A DNA stretch of 64,000 bases. Source: Aquarana catesbeiana (Eukaryota; Chordata; Amphibia; Anura; Ranidae). Location: the NCBI RefSeq assembly GCF_042186555.1, contig NC_133328.1, positions 56,901,431-56,965,430 on the forward strand, written 5' to 3'. Below the pieces are notes generated by a model. The model had not been told where the DNA came from. It ran no database searches and was given only the letters and a program-made list of their open reading frames with translations. Each line of letters opens with the position of its first letter. Positions within the stretch are counted from its first letter, which is position 1. Of this stretch, positions 30,823 through 40,967 are shown one piece after another. Both the position numbers and the translations under genes were made by a program.

Positions 30823-31515
30823 CTTCAAAGTGGTTGTTAACCCACTTTTGTTACATGCTGCCATCCTCTCTGCATCATTATAATGTGTCCCTGTGTCTGT
30901 GTTCTGTAAAAAAAACTTCAGGATTGTACCTGTATGAGCTCTGCTCCCGACGCTCAGCTGATTTCTCTCCTGCCTTGTCTCTCCGACTCACAGCTGCAGT
31001 GGGCGGGGCCGAGCCCTCCCACTGACGTCAGCTGGGGAGGTGGGGGAGAGAGGAGAGACAGAGCTCAGAGCCGCCGACAATCAGCTGCGAGGCGTGAGCG
31101 GAGCTCATACAGGTACAATCCTGCAGTTTATTTTTACAGAACACAGGGACAATTATTAAAAAATGTGCAAAGAGGATGGGAGCATGTAATATGTAAAATG
31201 ATTGCAGCAGGAGCAGGGCGGGGGTGCGGGTACGGGTAGAGCAGAGAAAGAGGGGAGGGAGGGAGAAGAACACAGGAGACAGATAGCAGCCTTAGGCTGA
31301 CGGAATCACGCAAACAGACCACGATGTCAAGGGCTCAGCAGCCATGATTATCGTGATCTGTTTGCAGAGGGGAAGGTATAGCCAGGCAGGATCAGCCAGC
31401 TATTTCAGGTGATACAGGGTTTCAAATGACACAGCACAAGCACTGTGCTGTATAACATGCTTTAAGGGAACAGGATCTTTAATTTTTTTTGGGGGGTTAA
31501 CAAACGCTTTAAGTC
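30823..31515 (+). repeat. Dispersed repeat beginning AAAGTGGTTGTTAACCC
   Basis: It contains GCAGTGGGCGGGGCCGAG, CATTATAATGTG and ACACAGCACAAGCACTGTG, and ends AACAAACGCTTTAAG. The reverse orientation of several of these words (CACAGTGCTTGTGCC, GCTGATTCTGCC) appears at 41480-41650. Short GC-rich frames here are not genes. Confidence 0.6.
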
Positions 31516-31673
31516 TGGGACATGTGTTTATGGTTTCAGTTACATAACATGAATTGTTGCCCAATCACATGGGTAGAGAAATTAAAATAGCATTATGTGT
31601 GGGTGACCTAGAGTGTTAAAGGGCCCAAATCCTGTTTAGCGAAAGTTCCTCCAGTTTTACATCGGTGTCTAAG

Positions 31674-32045
31674 GCTGCTTTCACACTGGTCCATTGCAAA
31701 AATGCGGTAAAAACACATGTGTGTTGCCGCATTTTGTCTGTTTTTACTGCGTTTCCAGCGCATTTTGCACCTGTGAAAAAAAGGACACGACTCCAAAAAC
31801 ATAACCCACAGGTCCATTTATGATGAATTTTTACACTTTTTTGATCCGATTTCCATTCATTTCAATGGAGAGGTGCGTTTTTTTACTACACCAATTATGA
31901 ACCAAAAAAGCAGCATGCAGGACTTAAAAAATCACAACTGACCCGTGTGCAGAGCTCCATAGGATTTAATGGGCATGCATTTTGCATCCACTTTTCTAAA
32001 GCCAAAAGCGGAAGAAAAACTCAGTGTAAAAGGGTCCGAAAGAAT
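31674..32045. mobile_element. MITE with CTTTCACACTGG and CAGTGTAAAAGG ends
   Basis: The left AGGCTGCTTTCACACTGG is inverse to the right CTCAGTGTAAAAGGGTCC. The interior has GCGTTTTT and CATTTCAATGGAGAGG phrases shared with copies at 35790 and 63840. It lies 40 bases from the PIP4K2A exon at 32087. Confidence 0.75.
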
Positions 32046-32086
32046 GAGCAGAAAACAAGAAAAGCAAGAAATTTAAGTTTTCCTAC

Positions 32087-32183
32087 CTGAAAATCTTGAT
32101 CATCAATTCCAAACCTCTCTCTTAGATTACGGAAGACCATGGGGCAGTATTCTTTAAATTTAAAGTGACTGGGCATGTTTTCT
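32087..32183 (-). CDS. PIP4K2A: PIP4K2A coding exon, probably exon 3 (residues 81-113)
   Basis: After completing a split lysine codon this 97-base exon reads ENMPSHFKFK-EYCPMVFRNL-RERFGIDDQD-FQ. I see no difference from the human alpha isoform. The segment belongs to the N-terminal lobe of the kinase; the block EYCPMVFRNLRERFGI is characteristic of all PIP4K2 enzymes. The acceptor is TTTTCAG and the donor GTAGGA. The exon ends in phase 0 with CAG. It is only 833 bases from the upstream exon; that short intron holds two adjoining MITEs. This is the best conserved of the four exons. Confidence 0.96.
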
Positions 32184-32328
32184 CTGAAAAACAAAAGTAA
32201 CAGATATCAGACTGAGCATGTACTGCCAACCCCACTCAATCCCTTACTGAAGATAACCAGAGGTAATTCTGAACAATAATTTCCCATCTGCATGCATTGT
32301 AATGTTTATTTAGGACAACTCTGGGACT

Positions 32329-32672
32329 AAAGCTTAGTACACACGGGCCAAATGTCGGGTGGCATCAGCTGGTTCAATAGAAACCGTCCAACATTCGACC
32401 CGCGTGTACTGGAGTCTGGCTGGCTTCTGTCGAAGGCGCATGACCGAAAAACGTCTGCTGATTGGCTCCTGGTCAGCTCTCTCAGCCAATGGCTGAGAGC
32501 ACTGACCAGAGTGTTCTGGCGGGGGGACCCCCTGTCAGAACACGATAGCACAGCAGGGGAGATCGCTGTACTAACGTCGGATAGTTAGTACAGCGGCTCC
32601 TCCTGAGCTGTCAGGTTTTTTTTCATTCAGCCCTGCTGGGTTGAATGGAAAAAAAAATCCCACTAGTGTGTA
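32329..32672. mobile_element. MITE with TTAGTACACACGGG end
   Basis: The left AAGCTTAGTACACACGGG is inverse to the right TAGTGTGTACAAGGCT. It contains a hairpin, GCTCTCTCAGCCAATGGCTGAGAGC, at about 32476-32500. Confidence 0.78.
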
Positions 32673-32967
32673 CAAGGCTCAAGGCAGCACATAGATGGTG
32701 CAAATTTCTTTCCTGCAACCACAGACAGTGCTGACAGGGGAATCCCTCCTGCCGAGATATTGTATTCTCCCGACAGGAAAGGGTGGCTGTCGGGAGAAGA
32801 CCGTGATTATCGCTAGCGGCTATAGTAGCTGCTAACGATAATCGCAAGTAAATCTGGCAGGCTGGTTGTACGCAAGCTGATCTATCAACTTGGTATGTTC
32901 AGCCTGCCCACACATGATTCGAATCTCGGCTGGTTCCTGATTCGAGCCGTCTATGGCCAACCTAAGA
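32673..32967 (+). mobile_element. MITE of the GGCCATAGAYG family
   Basis: CATAGATGGTGC lies near the left end and CGTCTATGGCCAACC near the right. The interior GATTATCGCTAGCGGCTATA is shared with 60905-61192 and, reversed, with 10715-11024. Confidence 0.8.
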
Positions 32968-33016
32968 TTGCCTGTAGAGATACATGTAAGATGCACTGTG
33001 ACAAAGTGTTACTTAC

Positions 33017-33114
33017 TTGTTAAACAGGTGATTGTCCACCTTAATTTTCGAATAAGCTTTGAAGTCATCGGGCATTAACATAATAGGTATTTGGACATGA
33101 CTGAGTTCATTGAT
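33017..33114 (-). CDS. PIP4K2A: PIP4K2A coding exon, probably exon 2 (residues 49-81)
   Basis: The minus strand reads INELSHVQIP-IMLMPDDFKA-YSKIKVDNHL-FN plus the first two bases of a lysine codon. This matches the N-terminal dimerisation lobe of PIP4K2A, differing from the human protein as I recall it at one conservative site (valine to isoleucine after QIP). The acceptor is TTGTAG at the high-coordinate end and the donor is GTAAGT at 33011-33016. The exon is 98 bases and ends in phase 2, with AA completed by A of the next exon to give lysine. The preceding exon, which should end in the VNHS codons, was not found up to position 64000, so intron 1 is at least 30.9 kb here. Confidence 0.95.
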
Positions 33115-33538
33115 CTACAATAAAAGAAAAAAAACACACGTTAGATCTGGTGGAGGAAATTGAACAATTTTGCATCAGTGGAACGTGGACTACTAGGGCA
33201 AAACACTTCCACATTAAAGCATATTTGCAAAAGCACCCTTCCTGTGATTAGATGCAAGAATCCAAGTGGGGGCTCCTGCTATTGGATGCAAGAGACAGCC
33301 CCTCTGAAAGCAATGGGAGGCCGACGGCTCCTCCTGTGTCCAGGATCGATCACTTGCATGTGATCATTGCATAAGAAATGACATGTTAATGGTTGCGTTT
33401 AGCTGCGGGAGCTGTCAATCTTCCATTGTTTTCAATGGAGCTACCTCTTGCAGCTAATAAAGTGATTGTAAACCCTCACCTTGTAAAACAAACCATTTAG
33501 TTTAAAATAGAAATGAAAGGCAAAACATCTGTGTATAG

Positions 33539-33576
<38 letters not shown>

Positions 33577-33984
33577 AAACCTCCCCCCCTTTTTTTTTCT
33601 AAAATGATCACATTTTTTCTGTTCTCAGCTGCATAAGAGCTGGGGGAGCAGCAGCAGCAGCACACGGAGCTTCCCAGTGAATGGCTGTGCAACGAGGGCC
33701 TGTCAGGACAAGTCCGATTATTGGAGAAGAGCAAACCAAGTTCCCAGCACAGCGTGTTCTCCTGCTTAGTGTGGTCAGTTTTTAATAAAAAAGCAAAGGG
33801 ACTAAAAAAAGAACACCAGGGATTTCATATAAAGGAAACAATACAAAGAGAACAGGATGCTTTATCATACAAGTACATGGAACAGCAGGCACATATCAGG
33901 AATATGAAGTGTTGGGGTAACAAACGCTTTAATTTAAAAAAGTACCCTCTATTGTGTGTAAGGATTATTTTTGGAGAGTAAAAA
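33115..33984. other. Start of PIP4K2A intron 1 on the exon side
   Basis: It holds a poly-A tract of about 34 bases at 33543-33575 and a repeat beginning AAAGTGATTGTAAACCCTCACC at 33459. No exon is seen. Confidence 0.5.
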
Positions 33985-34380
33985 TATTGTTTGTCACTTT
34001 AAATTAGAACTATAGGTAGAATCTTTTTAATTGTTTTTGAGATAGAACAAGGAAGGGTTATAACCCCTATCAGGTTTTTTTTCTTTTTTTCTTCCCATTG
34101 GGCCATCTGTGGCCCAATGGGAAGATTTCCCTTCACTTCCTGTCTCAGAGCAAAAACTGCAAAGTGAGTAAATCCCCGGTGGTCATCAAGGTCCCCACTG
34201 GAAGATATTCTATTACTCTATTACTGTTCTGGGGACAACCCAAAATTAGGGATTTTCTTTTACTTTTGGTGATAATGGTAGATAAGACAAAATAGAATGA
34301 ATCTCCCCAATGGAGGCACAGACAGTGATACAAACCCCGACAGGTGTTTCAATCCCCTTTGACTCTATATAAAAAAAAAG
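33985..34380 (+). repeat. Dispersed repeat (CACTTCCTGTC family), full-looking copy
   Basis: It runs from TCACTTTAAATTAGAACTAT through CCTTCACTTCCTGTCTCAG and CAACCCAAAATTAGGGATTTTC to CAGGTGTTTCAATCC. A hairpin CTTCCCATTGGGCCA/TGGCCCAATGGGAAG lies at 34091-34124. The copy at 43487 is broken by a SINE within the same GGGATTTTC phrase. Confidence 0.7.
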
Positions 34381-35789
34381 TTTTGCCCTTGGTTATATTT
34401 TAAACCTCTAATTTCAGATGCAAACATTCCCAGTAAGGGTTTCTGCCCTGTGAAGTCTCCCTCCTATTGCTGCATCTTCGCTATTGAAAACCTTATCAGG
34501 GTAGAGGAAGACTCCTGAGCACCCTATCAGGGTAGAGGAAGACTCCTGAGCACCTTAAATGGACATAGTAGGTGGCGAGACGAGTAGGTGATTCAATATT
34601 ATACGGTTCTGAATACAATAATGCACAAGGTCCCATTGACGCATCTTCCTGAACTTCCATGGTCAGACCAACTGTGGAATGTGCACATTCCTAAGCCACA
34701 GCTCCCGCTCCAGCTGACCTTCCTGGTCATCCTTCTGATCAAAGATAAACAGGATACAATAGAAGTGCAAGGCAGAGAAAATTGAGTCCCTGGACTTTCT
34801 CAATATCCTGGAAGTGAGCCCAGAGCAAAAGCTTCCAGTGAATTCTATAACAGGATACAATGAAACGGAGTTCTAACAATGGGAGAGAAGTGTCTGTGCA
34901 TGCTCAGAGCGACCAACCAGATCTAAGCTCACATTTTATGAACAATGGCAGACAACGGAGCTAGGAGACAACATTGCGGGCTTCAGTTACACAACCTGGA
35001 GCCATCCTCCTGTAGTGGCCCTAAGGCTGCATTTACACCTGAGCCTGATTTTTTAATTTTTTTATTTTTTATGTAAGGGTTCGTTTATTTTTGTTAGGTT
35101 AGGGGTAAATATTAGGTTCGGGGGTTCAGGATTAGGGGTTAATATTAGAGTTAAGCATTGGGGATTTTAAGAATTTTAATTTAATGCATTTGATCAGAAA
35201 ACGCTCAAAAACACACAACAAAATGCTCGAAAACGCTCAAATCAAGCATTTCCATGGAACAAAAGACAATTAAAAAAAATGCACCAATCTGCCCGATTCT
35301 AGCTACAAAAAAAGCTCCAGAACTTTGTTTAGCTTCAGGCGACTGGTAGTGAGGATGTTAACCATCTCCATAAAGAATTATTGATTTTTTTTCTCCTCCG
35401 GCGATTTAGAGCTTCAAGCTACAAAAACGACGAGGTATAAATGGGGCCTTAACGCAGAGTTCTGGACGTTTTTTATTCTTTAAGATAAAATTACCTCCGT
35501 TATAGTCACCGCTCATTCTTTCACAATCAGCTATCTTTCAAAGTGTCCCCTTTTCTATAGTTGTGCAGTATTGATAACTTGGTTCTCCTTCTGCACAGCG
35601 CGGCCATCCTGACTATGGGCATGTGAAGCCCGCTGGGTCTCTCTTCCGGGATTCGGTGCTCATCGCCGCCTTGCATCGCATCATTTCCTGTGCGGAAACA
35701 ATGCAATTCTACCAGCCAGCCATGCCCATTGACTCCTGGGATTGAGGACATTCATCTCCCAGGAGCAAATGGATGACCGGAATGCACCT
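34381..35789. other. Intronic sequence, no gene seen
   Basis: A 33-bp tandem duplication (CACCCTATCAGGGTAGAGGAAGACTCCTGAG-like, given here only by position) lies at about 34487-34555. The parts 35040-35300 and 35530-35760 carry undelimited repeat-like sequence, the latter similar to 15560-15720. No exon is seen. Confidence 0.4.
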
Positions 35790-36020
35790 TTGAAGCACTT
35801 TTCAGGCTCTTCCCATTCATTTCAATGGAGAGGGCACTTTTTTTTTTTTAGCTCTCCAAATATGCTGCTTGCAGGAGTTTTTTCACCTCCCCGCCAGCGC
35901 ACCGCCCCAGTGTGAAAGCATCCATTGATTTTAATAGGAAGCAGTTTTCGGGAGCTTTTCAGGTGCTTTTTTAAAAGCAAAAGCGCTTGAAAAACTCCTC
36001 AGTGTGAAAGGGGTCTTAAT
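35790..36020. mobile_element. MITE end fragment with CAGTGTGAAAGGGGTC terminus
   Basis: It contains CATTTCAATGGAGAGGGC, GCCCCAGTGTGAAAGCATCC and ends CTCAGTGTGAAAGGGGTC. The same phrase order occurs at 63835-64000. The left terminus is not clear. Confidence 0.65.
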
Positions 36021-37036
36021 AGGTTTCAAAATAAGACCCTCTGTAGCTAAAAAGATCCCAATTGTCTGTGTTTACTTATCGGAGAGGCAGAAATTGTTTA
36101 TTGCTCATGGAACCCCTACGAACCTCTGAAGTAACCTTAGAGTTCCACGGAACCCTGGTTGAGAAGGGTTGTGTTCAAGATTAGAAGACTGGAAAGCTTC
36201 CAAGAACTTGAGCTGTGAACTCTGAAGAAAAACCATCTCACGGTGTCTGCAGCTACTATATTAACAGGTGACTTGTAGTTCACAGGCTGGACAAGAAGAA
36301 CCTGATGGAAAACACACATACATAAGATGACAGCTGGTCAGATTAGGTGACAATCATCTGAAGAGCTGGTGTTGGCAACCTCTATCACCCCCATCACACC
36401 AATTTTATAATGGAGCACCACTCTTCAGACTTCGCTCCTTGAGGCCCATCATGCAACTTATTGAACCACCTACCAAAGTCCAACGGGACTGTGGGACACT
36501 GAACATGGTAGGTAGACTGGAAACATGCACAAAACAAGGAAAGAGAGCCAAATTCAGAAAAGTACATTTTACAGATGACTGCCAGGTGTTAAGTGTCTAT
36601 AAGAACCAACACAGAGATTACGGGGGAATAGAGCTAGGAGGTTTCATCCTGTGTACAAAGTGTCTACAATGCACACAGGCAAGTTAAGGAGCCTAAACAA
36701 TGCATGGAGAATTCTGGGTAAGGGCTCAACACCCAGATTTACTGAAGGTGTTGTGCGGTAGTAGAAGATTTAAAATATTACTGCAAAGCAGTAATGTAAT
36801 GCAATCTATGCTCAAAGCATTGACCGCAATTACATTTCACCCTACCGCCACCTGGTGGGCAAATGTGGTGCTGCTTTGTGACCATAAAGCTCACACAGGC
36901 TCTGTGAGCGTTGTCTTTCATTTGTTGTATGGAAGTCTTCAAAGCACTGTAGACAATGTTAAAAGTAATAATGTGCTCTGTTTAAATGAGAGGATCTGTG
37001 ATAGGTAGGTACTTCTTCAGGTGATTTTTTTCCTAA

Positions 37037-37040
<4 letters not shown>
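36021..37040. other. Intronic sequence with one hAT-like fragment
   Basis: The part 36105-36175 (GAACCTCTGAAGTAACC, AACCCTGGTTGAGAAGGG) is similar to the element at 51139-51650 and is probably a short relic. The rest, 36180-37040, has no recognised repeat or exon. Confidence 0.4.

Positions 37041-37098
<58 letters not shown>
37041..37098. repeat. TA microsatellite
   Basis: Alternating TA for about 55 bases, followed by a few CATA units. Confidence 0.95.
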
Positions 37099-37101
<3 letters not shown>

Positions 37102-37116
37102 CACACATACATACAT

Positions 37117-37375
37117 ACACGGGCAGTCCCCAATTTACGAACCTCCGACTTGCTAACGACTCCTACTTACGAACGGGAGGCGGTGTGACGTTCTGCACAT
37201 GCGCGGGCACTTTGACGACGGGCATCTCGAAAAATGACGTCTGTGCGGCTACTTGACAGAACATCGGAAAACGACATCTTTGCCGTTCTGCGCATGCGTT
37301 TCCGACTTACGAACATTTCCGACTTAAGAACAAACCGGCAGTCCCCAACCTGTTCGTAACTCAGGGACGAAAGAG
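37117..37375. mobile_element. MITE with TTACGAAC/GTTCGTAA ends
   Basis: The left CAGTCCCCAATTTACGAAC and right GTTCGTAACTCAGGGAC are inverse. Inside are repeated phrases CGACTTACGAAC and CATGCG. It is followed by an AGAGATA-type microsatellite. Confidence 0.7.
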
Positions 37376-37407
37376 ATATAGAGATAGAGATCACACACAC
37401 ACTATAT

Positions 37408-38240
37408 TTTCAAAAGTATTGTGCGTGTAAAGGCAGGCGTCCCACGAACTTTAATGGCATCCCAGTCTTAGTCCGTAGAGTTCAATATTGAGTTGGCCCA
37501 TCCTTTGGAGCTATAACAGCTTCAACTCTTCTGGGAAGGCTGTCCACAAGGTTTAGGGGTGTGTCTATGGGAATGTTTGACCATTCTTCCAGAAGCCCAT
37601 TTGTGAGTTCAGGCACTGATGTTGGGAAGGTCTGGCTCGCAGTCTCCGCTCCAATTCATTCCAAAGGTGTTCTATTAGGTTAATGTCAGGGTTCTGTGCA
37701 GGCCAGTCAAGTTCCTCCACCCCAAACTCGCTCATCCATGTGTTTATTGACCTTGCTTTGTGCACTGGTACGCAGTTATGTTGGAACAGGAAGGGGCCAT
37801 CCCCAAACTGTTCCCACAAAAGTTGGGAGCATGAAATTGCCAAAATATCTTGGTATGCTGACGCCTTAAGAGTTCCCTTCACTGGAACTAAGAGGCCGAG
37901 GCCAAGCCCAACCCCTGAAAAACAACCCCATACCATGACCCCCCCCCCCCACCCACCCACCAAATGATTTGGATCAGTGCACAAAGCAAGGTCCATAAAG
38001 ACATGGATGACCGAGTTTGGGGTGGAGGAACTTGACCGGCCTGCACATAGTCCTGACCTCAACCCAATAGAACACCTTTGGGATGAATTAGAGCGGAGAC
38101 TGAGCCGGGCCTTCTCATCCAACAACAGTGCTTGTTATATAGCTGCAAAGGGTGGGCCAACTCAATATTAAACCCTACGAACTAAGACTGGAATGCCATT
38201 AATGTTTGTGTAAAGGCAGGTGTCCCAATACTTTTTTTTT
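37408..38240. mobile_element. Fold-back Tc1-derived element
   Basis: The left arm (37408-about 37770) and the right arm (about 37975-38240) are inverted copies of the same Tc1 3' end, beginning AAAAGTATTG and continuing GCAGGYGTCCCA. The right arm lacks a segment of about 100 bp present at 37515-37620. The middle carries transposase sequence only once. Confidence 0.88.
37565..38125 (-). pseudogene. Tc1 transposase, C-terminal half
   Basis: On the minus strand, GGGVMVWGCFSGVG, then FQHNCVPVHKARSINTW with the expected second aspartate replaced (HNC where HDN is usual), then NPDINLIEHLWNELERRL with the final glutamate. A second, shorter copy of the last motif is on the plus strand near 38060 (SPDLNPIEHLWDELERR). 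The DNA-binding domain and first aspartate are absent. Confidence 0.9.
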
Positions 38241-38252
38241 TTTAATATAGCG

Positions 38253-38257
<5 letters not shown>

Positions 38258-38284
<27 letters not shown>
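38258..38284. repeat. CA microsatellite
   Basis: About 13 CA units follow the fold-back element. Confidence 0.9.
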
Positions 38285-38285
<1 letters not shown>

Positions 38286-38654
38286 CGGTGTCAGCTGAAT
38301 CTGGGTCACAGGAGAGCAGAACCTGTGTTACCCACAGGAGAAGTATGACCAAAGGAGCTTTGGCCATGCTTCTCCTTTAAATAAATTGTTCACATCACGT
38401 TCTACATTGACACTGTAATACTTATTCCCTTCTACTTTTCTGATGGGCAGACCTCTCTTGGCAGTGTCCTTTATGTAAATAAGCAAGCTGGCTGACTCCA
38501 ACATCCTTCTTGACTAGACCTTAGTGGTGTGTTTTGCAATGTCTTGACTTAAACTGGAACTAAACACCCTCCTAGCACTTCTAGCCATGGTCATCTTAAG
38601 GCTGAATTTAGGCCTAAGGCTTAAGAACAGGCCTAGGCACAAGATTCAATAGAC

Positions 38655-39045
38655 ATCACATTATGCTGTTCACATTACAAAAACATGAAGCGTTAGCGTC
38701 GCTTCGCTTCAAAATTGAAGCTTAAAGTCGAGTCAGGAGGCGTTGAAGCTTTTCAACGCCTCCCATTCAAGTCTATGGTAATGCCCTGCAAATGCTGGGC
38801 AGGCGTTTTCGACGCGGTTTTGGGGCGGTTGCAGAGCGTTAAAATCTGTCACTTTCCATTGTGTAACAGTTTTAACGCGCAAACGATACGAAAACGCGCA
38901 TAGGGCGTTTAGGGAGCGTCTTAACGCTTGTAAAACACCTCATTCTAAAGCTCATTGACGCCTGTCTGACCTCCATACTAACGCTTTACAAACACTATAG
39001 GCGCGTTTGTTGAGCGTCAGTAATTTAGCAAGTGTGAACAAGCCC
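38655..39045. mobile_element. MITE-like repeat rich in GCGTT/AACGC
   Basis: It runs from TGTTCACATTACAAAAACATG to AGTGTGAACAAGCCC. The interior has many AAGCGTTAGCG, AACGC and GCGTTT words in both orientations. Its termini belong to the TTCACA-type group. Confidence 0.6.
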
Positions 39046-39116
39046 TAAAGGGGTTGTAAAGGCAGAAAGATTTTTATCTGAATGCATTCTATGCATTCAT
39101 ATAAAAAACCTTCTGT

Positions 39117-39690
39117 ATGCAGAAGCCCCCCCCCCAGTCCAGAGATAAAATGATAATTCTCCCGCTCTACAAGACTCTGGTCCGGCCACACCTGGAGTAT
39201 GCTGTCCAATTCTGGACACAAGTCCTCAGGAAGGATGTACTGGAACTGGAGAGAGTCCAGAGAAAGGCAACAAAACTAGAAAAGGGTCTGGAGGATATTA
39301 GTTATGAAGAAATATTACAAGTACTGAACTTATTCTCTCTGGAGAAGAGACGCTTGAGAGGGGATATGATATGAATATACAAATACCGTACTGGTGACCC
39401 CACAATAGGGATATTTTCTGTGAAAGGGAATTTAATAAGACATGTGGCCATTTGCTAAAATGAGAAGAAAAGAGGTTTACCCTTAAACAGTGTAGAGGGT
39501 TCTTTACTGTAAGAGCGGTAAGGATGTGGAATTCCCTTCCACAGGCGGTGGTTTCAGCAGGGGGCATCAATAGTTTAAAAAAACTATTAGATAAGCACCT
39601 GACATACAGGGTTATACAACGTAATACTGACATATAATCACACACATAGGTTGGACTTGATGGTCTTTTTTCAACCTCTCCTATGTAAAT
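39117..39690 (+). pseudogene. 3' end of a CR1/L2-type LINE
   Basis: The protein remnant LYKTLVRPHLEYAVQFWTQV, then LELERVQRKATK and SLEKRRLRGDM, is the end of the reverse transcriptase region of CR1/L2 (Jockey-group) LINEs. A further frame gives AVRMWNSLPQAVV-like sequence near 39510-39560. The last part ends in TTGGACTTGATGGTC and TTTTTTCAACCT, typical of the 3' end of these elements. It is 5' truncated and frameshifted after codon 85. Confidence 0.88.
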
Positions 39691-39699
39691 ACTTACCCG

Positions 39700-40045
39700 A
39701 ACCCCATCTAGATCCAGCGATGTTGCACGAGAATCTTGACTGTCCAGGACTCTCCCACCTTATTAGCGGGGGCACAGCAGCGGGCACCATTGGCTCCCGC
39801 TGCTGTCAAAGTCAGTGAGCCAATAAGGAGAGAGAGGGGGCAGGGTCGAGCCATGGCTCCATGTCTGAAAGGGCACACAGAGCAGTGGCTCCGCTCGGGT
39901 GCCCCCCTAGCTGCTTGGTATGGGGGGCACTCGGCAAGAGGGAGGGGCCAGGAGCACTGGAGAGGGACCAGAGAAAAGGAGGATCCGGGCTGCTGTGTGC
40001 AAAACCACTGCACAGAGCAAGTAAGTATAACATGCTTGTTATTTA
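39700..40045 (+). repeat. GC-rich dispersed repeat (ATTGGCTCCCGCTGCTGTC family)
   Basis: It starts TACTTACCCGAACCCC and contains ATTGGCTCCCGCTGCTGTC and GAGCCATGGCTCCATGTCTG. Copies are at 46075-46425 and, reversed, at 52310-52665. Short open frames in each copy are not conserved. Confidence 0.82.
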
Positions 40046-40299
40046 AAAAAAAAAAAAAAAATTTTAATATGTCTTTCACAGTCATCATGGAGGCCATTAT
40101 GTTGATTTGGGCCCGCGTTCTCCCTGTTTGGCCTACAGGGCCTTTTTGGATCTTACACCCACAACTCCCGGGACAGACCTTTTCAGCGGTAGTCCAGTGA
40201 ATATGAGCATGTGTATTCCCTCTAACAGTTTTGTAAGTATGGGCACAATGTAGCGGTCCTTTAACGTTTTGACCCTGTACAATTAATTTACCTTCTCTA

Positions 40300-40545
40300 T
40301 TATACAGTTTTTACCTTATAGATATCAAGTTTGCATCAACCCCTGAGGAAATGAATAGGTGTTCTCGAAACGCGTCGGTCACTAGGATGCATTCTTGTAC
40401 TTATCTTGGACCTTTAGCATGGAAAATCATATTGTACTGCATTATTATGTGTACAACATTACAAATCTGTTCATATACTTGGCATCTGATTTTTGCTACC
40501 GTAGATCCTGTGTGAACAAATAAATCTGTTTTTTTATTTAATTAA
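40300..40545 (+). mobile_element. Small repeat with hammerhead-like motif and AATAAA
   Basis: The motif at 40332-40391 is followed by 130 bases and AATAAA at 40519-40524, then a T-rich end. There is no coding sequence. Boundaries are unsure; the right edge is near 40545. Confidence 0.5.
40332..40391 (+). ncRNA. Hammerhead ribozyme-like motif, type I
   Basis: CTGAGGA at 40343-40349 and GAAAC at 40367-40371 are intact; GCGTC follows, with predicted cleavage after the C at 40376. Stem I pairs CC (before CTGA) with GG at 40377-40378 and, beyond an internal loop, TGCATC (40332-40337) with GATGCA (40386-40391). Stem III is minimal (A-U closing CGCG), as known in Penelope-like and amphibian hammerheads. 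Stem II pairs poorly, so activity is doubtful. Confidence 0.6.
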
Positions 40546-40967
40546 TACCAATGTCACACCTCATTTAAAGTCCCAAGGGCAAAACATTTCTATATTGGAA
40601 GGATTAAAAAGAGTTAATGTGGATTGAGAGAGTGAAATTCAGCTTTAAACTGGGGGAAGGTCACACCAGCCATTCCACACGTTGCTACTCATCATATTAT
40701 CATGATGATTTATACACTGTTATCATTTCCTGTGGTTCTGTACAACATGATACAAGCAAGGGTACGCAATGCAGATAACACAAACAGATAAAACTTTTGT
40801 AATGACGTACACAAATGATTGGAAGGCAAATACCTACACCGCGTTAATAAGATACAGTACTTTGGAGAGCTTTGTCTGTACGGGTTTACAATATTTACCA
40901 TTTGTAGTTCTGATAGTGTCATATTACATGCACAGTGCGATGGGATCAGTGGACACAGCACATATAA

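Larger units (their letters stand above)
32184..33016. other. PIP4K2A intron 2, largely two adjoining MITEs
   Basis: This 833-bp intron holds the MITEs at 32329-32672 and 32673-32967. The remaining 190 or so bases are exon flanks. Confidence 0.8.
8381..33114 (-). other. PIP4K2A: PIP4K2A gene, internal part (four exons and three introns)
   Basis: Four exons on the minus strand read in order from high to low coordinates and join in frame (33017-33114, 32087-32183, 11906-12058, 8381-8527). Introns are about 0.8, 20.0 and 3.4 kb. Every visible junction has AG acceptors and GT donors. The joined protein covers the segment matching residues 49-213 of the 406-residue human enzyme. The enzyme makes PI(4,5)P2 from PI5P and acts in the cytosol, at endomembranes and in the nucleus (family knowledge). 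The 20-kb intron holds the L1-type LINE and the homopurine satellite. The alpha isoform is favoured over beta by the exon at 11906-12058. The first coding exon and the exon starting with the GSTVARE block were looked for and not found in the window. Confidence 0.95.
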
